From a virus: a DNA stretch of 23,305 nt. The position numbers and the translations under genes were made by a program. Below are positions 19,810 through 23,305 of the stretch, in pieces. Position 1 is the stretch's first letter, and each line of letters starts with the position of its first letter. The notes beneath the pieces were generated by a model that saw only the letters and a list, made by a program, of their open reading frames with translations, was not told where the DNA came from and made no database searches. Where the stretch lies: IMG/VR virus record IMGVR_UViG_3300037827_001081, positions 1 through 23,305 of that record. One strand, given 5' to 3'.

Positions 19810-21052
19810 TCCACGCATCGGCAAAGTAGAGCATCGCGCTGCACCCGGATCCGGTTTCGCCGCCGAGCTGGATGGCGTTGTTCCCCGGTGCGAGCTGCCA
19901 CCAGGCGGAGCCGACAGCAGCGGACCAGTACGTCCCGGTACCAGACGGCATCCCCGGTGTGGTTGAGATGACCGACGGGTTGACCCAGGTCTGCCGTGTC
20001 GAGAAGTCGATCACCGCGACATCCCCGGCATCGAGGGTGAGCGTCGGCCACGACACGGTTTCGCCCGTGGTCAGGTTCGACAGGGACGGACCGGCGACAG
20101 GGCCTGAGAGGACCGCCACCGGAGGTGACTCGAAGTTCCCGAGGTTCTGCGCGATCGCGCTTCCCGGCGCCGGCGCGGCCGCGAGCGAGAACGGGACCGT
20201 GAACGGCACCACCATGTCCCCGCCGCCGCCGGACGGCATCGGGGTGATCGTGATGGTCTTGCCGCCCGCAGCGTATTTGCGCATGTCCGGGGCGACCAGG
20301 CCGACAGTGAACGTGACGTCCGCGAGCGTCGGATACGCCTCCGTGACCTGCCCTGAGCGCCGCACGTAGGCGACCTTCGGGATCGGCTCGTCATACCGGA
20401 GCGTCGCCAGGTCGCTCACCGGAACAGCTTGCTGGAGCAGCGCCCGCGCCACGTCTCTCAGTGCCTGCGTCGGCGCCGACGCTGTGACAGTCCAGGTAAG
20501 CGTCCTGGCCGCGTAATACTGGGGACTGGCCCACGCCCCGTGGTCACCGGATTTGGGGATGACCCCGGCGCCCTGCACCGCGGGACCGTCCCAGCCGGTG
20601 AGCTTCTGCCACAGCCACGCGATGCCGTTCGCGTCGACCTGCCCGAACTCGATATCCAGGCCGCCATAGATGATCCCGCCGGTCCAGTACCCGATATCCC
20701 CCGCGGGGACAGCAGGTGAATACCCGCCGCTGACCCAGAAGTTCTCGGGGCCGAGCCACTCCGACCCCTCGTAGGTGCAGGTCCAGTTCGCGACATACGA
20801 CCCGGCGGGGGAAGACTGCGGGATCTGCCAGGTGAACGCGTAGAGGCCCGCTCCCAGCCGGTACACCTGCCCGTAGGCCGGGCTGCTCGCACCCGAATAG
20901 GTGAACGGCCCCGCGACGTCCGGGGCGAAACCCAGTTCCGCGCCGTAGGTGATGTCCAGCTGCACCGCGGACGGGTCAGTCAGTGCCCCGCCGACCCAGA
21001 AATTCATGAGGAGGGTCACGGGGTAGCCGGCTGTTCCGAGCGTCTCAGTCAC
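19715..21052 (-). CDS. distal tail (Dit)-like protein with aberrant C-terminus
   Basis: The 445-residue protein starts at GTG 21052 behind GGGGGTGA, 15 bases after the tape measure stop. An N-terminal beta domain (residues 1-105) is followed by the siphovirus distal-tail core: GGLDIEFGQVDANGIAW, then SPQYYAARTLTWTVTASAP, ALRDVARALLQQAV, PKVAYVRRSGQ and TFTVGLVAPDMRKY. A C-terminal sandwich ends in GNNAIQLGG and MLYFADAW. The last 30 or so residues (SLGLRRPGSPDAHRLQRAVW...) are antisense to the DUF6221-like gene and do not look like tail protein; the ancestral stop was probably just after DAW. Dit forms the hexameric hub at the end of the tail tube. Confidence 0.87.
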   Translation of the reverse strand: MTETLGTAGYPVTLLMNFWVGGALTDPSAVQLDITYGAELGFAPDVAGPFTYSGASSPAYGQVYRLGAGLYAFTWQIPQSSPAGSYVANWTCTYEGSEWLGPENFWVSGGYSPAVPAGDIGYWTGGIIYGGLDIEFGQVDANGIAWLWQKLTGWDGPAVQGAGVIPKSGDHGAWASPQYYAARTLTWTVTASAPTQALRDVARALLQQAVPVSDLATLRYDEPIPKVAYVRRSGQVTEAYPTLADVTFTVGLVAPDMRKYAAGGKTITITPMPSGGGGDMVVPFTVPFSLAAAPAPGSAIAQNLGNFESPPVAVLSGPVAGPSLSNLTTGETVSWPTLTLDAGDVAVIDFSTRQTWVNPSVISTTPGMPSGTGTYWSAAVGSAWWQLAPGNNAIQLGGETGSGCSAMLYFADAWSLGLRRPGSPDAHRLQRAVWVVEGDVGCLPG

Positions 21053-21067
21053 AGGTCACCCCCGCGC

Positions 21068-23305
21068 TTACGTGCCGCCGCCGAGTGCAAGGGCAAGCTG
21101 GCGGTTCATCTCCGCCGTCTGCTCCTGACCTGGCATCTGCGGTCCGTAATAGTTCTGGATGACCGCCGGGCCTGACGAGCCGCCGGACGCGCCTGAGGTC
21201 AGGTGGTTCACGAGCGTCTCGAACGCCTGCGACTGCTGCGGGTCCAGCACCCTCTCTGGCTGCCCGGTGCCGTTGACCATCAGCGTCGGCCCGGGTGGCA
21301 GCTCACCGCCGGAGTCATACGATCCCCAGCCCATCGCGTGGGCCACCGCGTTCGCGCTGGACATCCGGGTCGCGAGTGACGCGGTGTCCGATGCGGGGCG
21401 CTCATAGTCGTCCTGGTAGATCAGGGCCGCGTTCGACGGGGACGTTGCCTTGTTCACGACACCGAGGCCGCCGCCGAAGCTGAGGATCTCGGCGAGCTGC
21501 GTCATCAGGTCCTGACTCGCGTTTCCGGTGATCAGCGGCCCGTACGCCTGCCACGGCGTCCACTGGATGAGGCCGCCTCCGCCTCCGCCGCCGACCTCGA
21601 GGATCTCCGGGTCACCGCCGGATTCGGCCGTGATGTTCCCCGCGATCCCGGCTGCGGCATACTTCGTCGCCCCGTGACCGAAGAGGTACGAGGCGATGGC
21701 ATGCCAGTTCTGCGGCAGGCTCCCCATCGCGTTCGACCCGCCGGACGGCACTGACCCGCCGCTGCCGGCGAACAGGCCGACGAGGGACTTCACCATGTCA
21801 CCGGCGAGGGTCTTCGGGACGCCCAGCATGACCTTCGCCAGGTCACCCGCCGCATCGGTCGACACGAACTTCCCGAGGGCGTTCACCATCGCCGTCGTGT
21901 TCCCCGTCGCCAGCGCCGCCACGAGCTTCCCCGCGTCGGCCGCGCCGGACACCACGGAGCCGATCGCCGACCCGACGTCCCCTACAGCACTCCCGATGTC
22001 GCCGGCGATCCCGCCGCCGGAGAACGTCCCCAGCGTCGCCGCGTGCTCCGCGGGGCGTTCGACCAGGTGCTTGCGGAGCTGCTTGCCTGCTTCCTTCCCG
22101 ATGAGGCTGTGACCGCCGCCGGACGGCGGGTACGCCTTGTTCAGCGCGTTGACCGTGGACGAGCCGCCGATCGCCTTCGTCGCGTCCGGGGTGAGGACCG
22201 CCTCGCCCTTCGAGAGCATCGCAGGCTCCGTGTCGTGGCCCGGGTTGTAGCCGGGAACCACACCACCATGGGCGAGGCCGCCAATCGGCTTCAGCGCGAT
22301 GCTGCCGAGGCCGATGTGGTCGACGACAGAGTTCCAGAGCTTCAGGATCCCGTCGTCGTAGACGGTGTTGATCAGGAAGTTCACCGGGCTCTTGAAGACG
22401 TTCTCCAGCGTCGACCAGATCCGGCCGAGATCCGAAACGCCCGAGTTGAACACTGAGCGGGTGTCGGACCAGAACGTGTCCCACCAGCCAGGAATGGTAG
22501 ACGTGAAAAACGTCTCTATTTTCGCTCCGAAATCGGACCAGATCCAGTTATAGAAATCCTGTCCTACATCCTGGATGGCGCCCCAGATCGTCTGCCAGTG
22601 CTGGTACAGCTCGATCGCGCCGAGCGCGATCAGCCCCACTGGCCCCAGGAGCGGCAGGAGGTATTTCCCGAACCCGTTGTAAATGAAGTTCCAGGCGTCT
22701 TCGCCGATCTTCTGGACGTCACCCCAGACCTGCTTCCAGTGGGTGCCCAGGTAGATCGCGACTCCGACCAGCGCGGTGATAGCACCGGCGATCCCGAGGG
22801 TCGCCGCGTTCTCCGCGATGAACGCGGCCGTCGCCGACGCGGCCTGTGCCACGTTCTCTGTGATGAACGCCGCCGTGGCCACCGTGTGCTCGGCGATCCA
22901 CGTCCCGGTCGCTATGGCTGCCTCGCCGAGCTTGGAGACGAACCCGGACACGAACGTGGCGACCGACCCTGCCGCACTTGACATGGCATTGCCGATGTAG
23001 CCTGCGATCTTGCCGCCGATGTCCTTGAACGGGCCCGCTAGCTTCTCGGCGCTCTTGGCGCCCAGCTTCCCCAGCGGCCCGGTGATGAAATCCGGCAGGA
23101 TCTTCTGCAGGCCCTTGATGGTGATCAGCCCGGCGGCCACGTCGCCGAGGATCTTGACGACCGTCCCGTTAGGGTGCTTGTCCAGGTAGCTAGTCAGCGG
23201 CCGGAGAGCACCCGCTACGAGCCCGATGATGTTGGCCAGCGGAGGGCCGATCGCCGCGATCACGTTCCCGGCCGCCTTCAGGAACGAGTTCAGGGACGGG
23301 ATCCA
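21068..23305 (-). CDS. tape measure protein with tail-lysozyme domain, 5' part outside the window
   Basis: The frame is open to the window edge, so the N-terminus lies beyond 23305; at least 745 residues are seen. The right part has hydrophobic helices (ALIAxxAxFIAEN-type stretches and LGPVGLIALGAIELYQHW) as in siphovirus tape measures, followed by GGLAHGGVVPGYNPGHD and LSKGEAVLTP, a signature of their C-terminal half. About 21620-21700 (upstream half of a domain at roughly 21330-21700) encodes AAAGIAGNITAESGG and GGGGLIQWTPW, typical of the phage tail lysozyme domain, with the Glu of AES as candidate catalytic acid. The protein sets tail length and the domain probably opens peptidoglycan during DNA injection. 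Confidence 0.95.
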   Translation of the reverse strand, partial: WIPSLNSFLKAAGNVIAAIGPPLANIIGLVAGALRPLTSYLDKHPNGTVVKILGDVAAGLITIKGLQKILPDFITGPLGKLGAKSAEKLAGPFKDIGGKIAGYIGNAMSSAAGSVATFVSGFVSKLGEAAIATGTWIAEHTVATAAFITENVAQAASATAAFIAENAATLGIAGAITALVGVAIYLGTHWKQVWGDVQKIGEDAWNFIYNGFGKYLLPLLGPVGLIALGAIELYQHWQTIWGAIQDVGQDFYNWIWSDFGAKIETFFTSTIPGWWDTFWSDTRSVFNSGVSDLGRIWSTLENVFKSPVNFLINTVYDDGILKLWNSVVDHIGLGSIALKPIGGLAHGGVVPGYNPGHDTEPAMLSKGEAVLTPDATKAIGGSSTVNALNKAYPPSGGGHSLIGKEAGKQLRKHLVERPAEHAATLGTFSGGGIAGDIGSAVGDVGSAIGSVVSGAADAGKLVAALATGNTTAMVNALGKFVSTDAAGDLAKVMLGVPKTLAGDMVKSLVGLFAGSGGSVPSGGSNAMGSLPQNWHAIASYLFGHGATKYAAAGIAGNITAESGGDPEILEVGGGGGGGLIQWTPWQAYGPLITGNASQDLMTQLAEILSFGGGLGVVNKATSPSNAALIYQDDYERPASDTASLATRMSSANAVAHAMGWGSYDSGGELPPGPTLMVNGTGQPERVLDPQQSQAFETLVNHLTSGASGGSSGPAVIQNYYGPQMPGQEQTAEMNRQLALALGGGT

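Noticed and set aside
1-23305. CRISPR arrays, tRNA or rRNA genes, attachment sites, complete insertion sequences
   Set aside because: No regularly spaced repeats, cloverleaf-like sequence, integrase or transposase could be identified by eye.

Overview
This window is GC-rich, dense DNA with almost no intergenic space, frequent GTG starts and many 4-base GTGA or ATGA gene overlaps. Those traits, together with the protein families present, point to a temperate or virulent siphovirus (or integrated prophage) of a high-GC actinomycete such as Streptomyces or a relative. No integrase, terminase, capsid or attachment site lies in the window, so prophage versus free phage cannot be decided.

Region 1 (1-5522, plus strand) is an accessory block in two tightly overlapping gene strings. 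The first string runs from a small membrane protein and an excisionase-like helix-turn-helix protein to a protein with three tandem C-x2-C...H...C metal modules, an IbrA-type PP-loop (PAPS-reductase-like) ATPase, a GNAT-fold protein and a small basic protein. A near-perfect 36-bp palindrome at 3804-3839 carries an apparent leaderless promoter. It opens the second string: a 47-residue protein, a Phd/YefM-type antitoxin without a visible toxin, a second and degenerate GNAT paralogue, an IbrB-type ParB-fold protein and a small protein. IbrA plus IbrB plus a GNAT pair plus a zinc-module protein is the best candidate here for an undescribed system. DNA modification or counter-defence is a hypothesis, not something the sequence shows.

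Region 2 (about 5553-10125, mostly minus strand) starts at a bidirectional terminator. Read 3' to 5' along the plus strand it holds a small helical protein, a papain-like cysteine peptidase, a GH25-fold endolysin with a fibronectin-III-like tail and unusual active-site residues, a 27-residue membrane peptide, and two membrane proteins resembling iron-transport families (low-affinity iron permease and VIT1/CCC1) where holins are expected. A tail-anchored coiled-coil protein and a DUF6527-like protein follow.

Region 3 (about 10122-14218, minus strand) is a string of small coupled genes: membrane proteins, coiled-coil proteins and metal-ligand-rich small proteins, ending in a threonine/glycine-rich structural protein. 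It is interrupted at 10.27-11.03 kb by a plus-strand insert whose flanking minus-strand genes are broken.

Region 4 (14219-23305, minus strand) is the tail module. In transcription order (high to low coordinates) it holds a tape measure protein with a tail-lysozyme domain (cut by the window edge), a distal tail protein, a minor tail protein, a Gp37-like baseplate protein, a small baseplate-type protein and a beta-helix tail fibre. Plus-strand DUF6221-like genes are wedged into this module at 16.27 and 19.52 kb. Both start from the same TAAGCT element six bases before the ATG. One copy carries two frameshifts, and the other overlaps the 3' end of the distal tail gene. They look like morons, small independently transcribed cargo genes, in various stages of decay.
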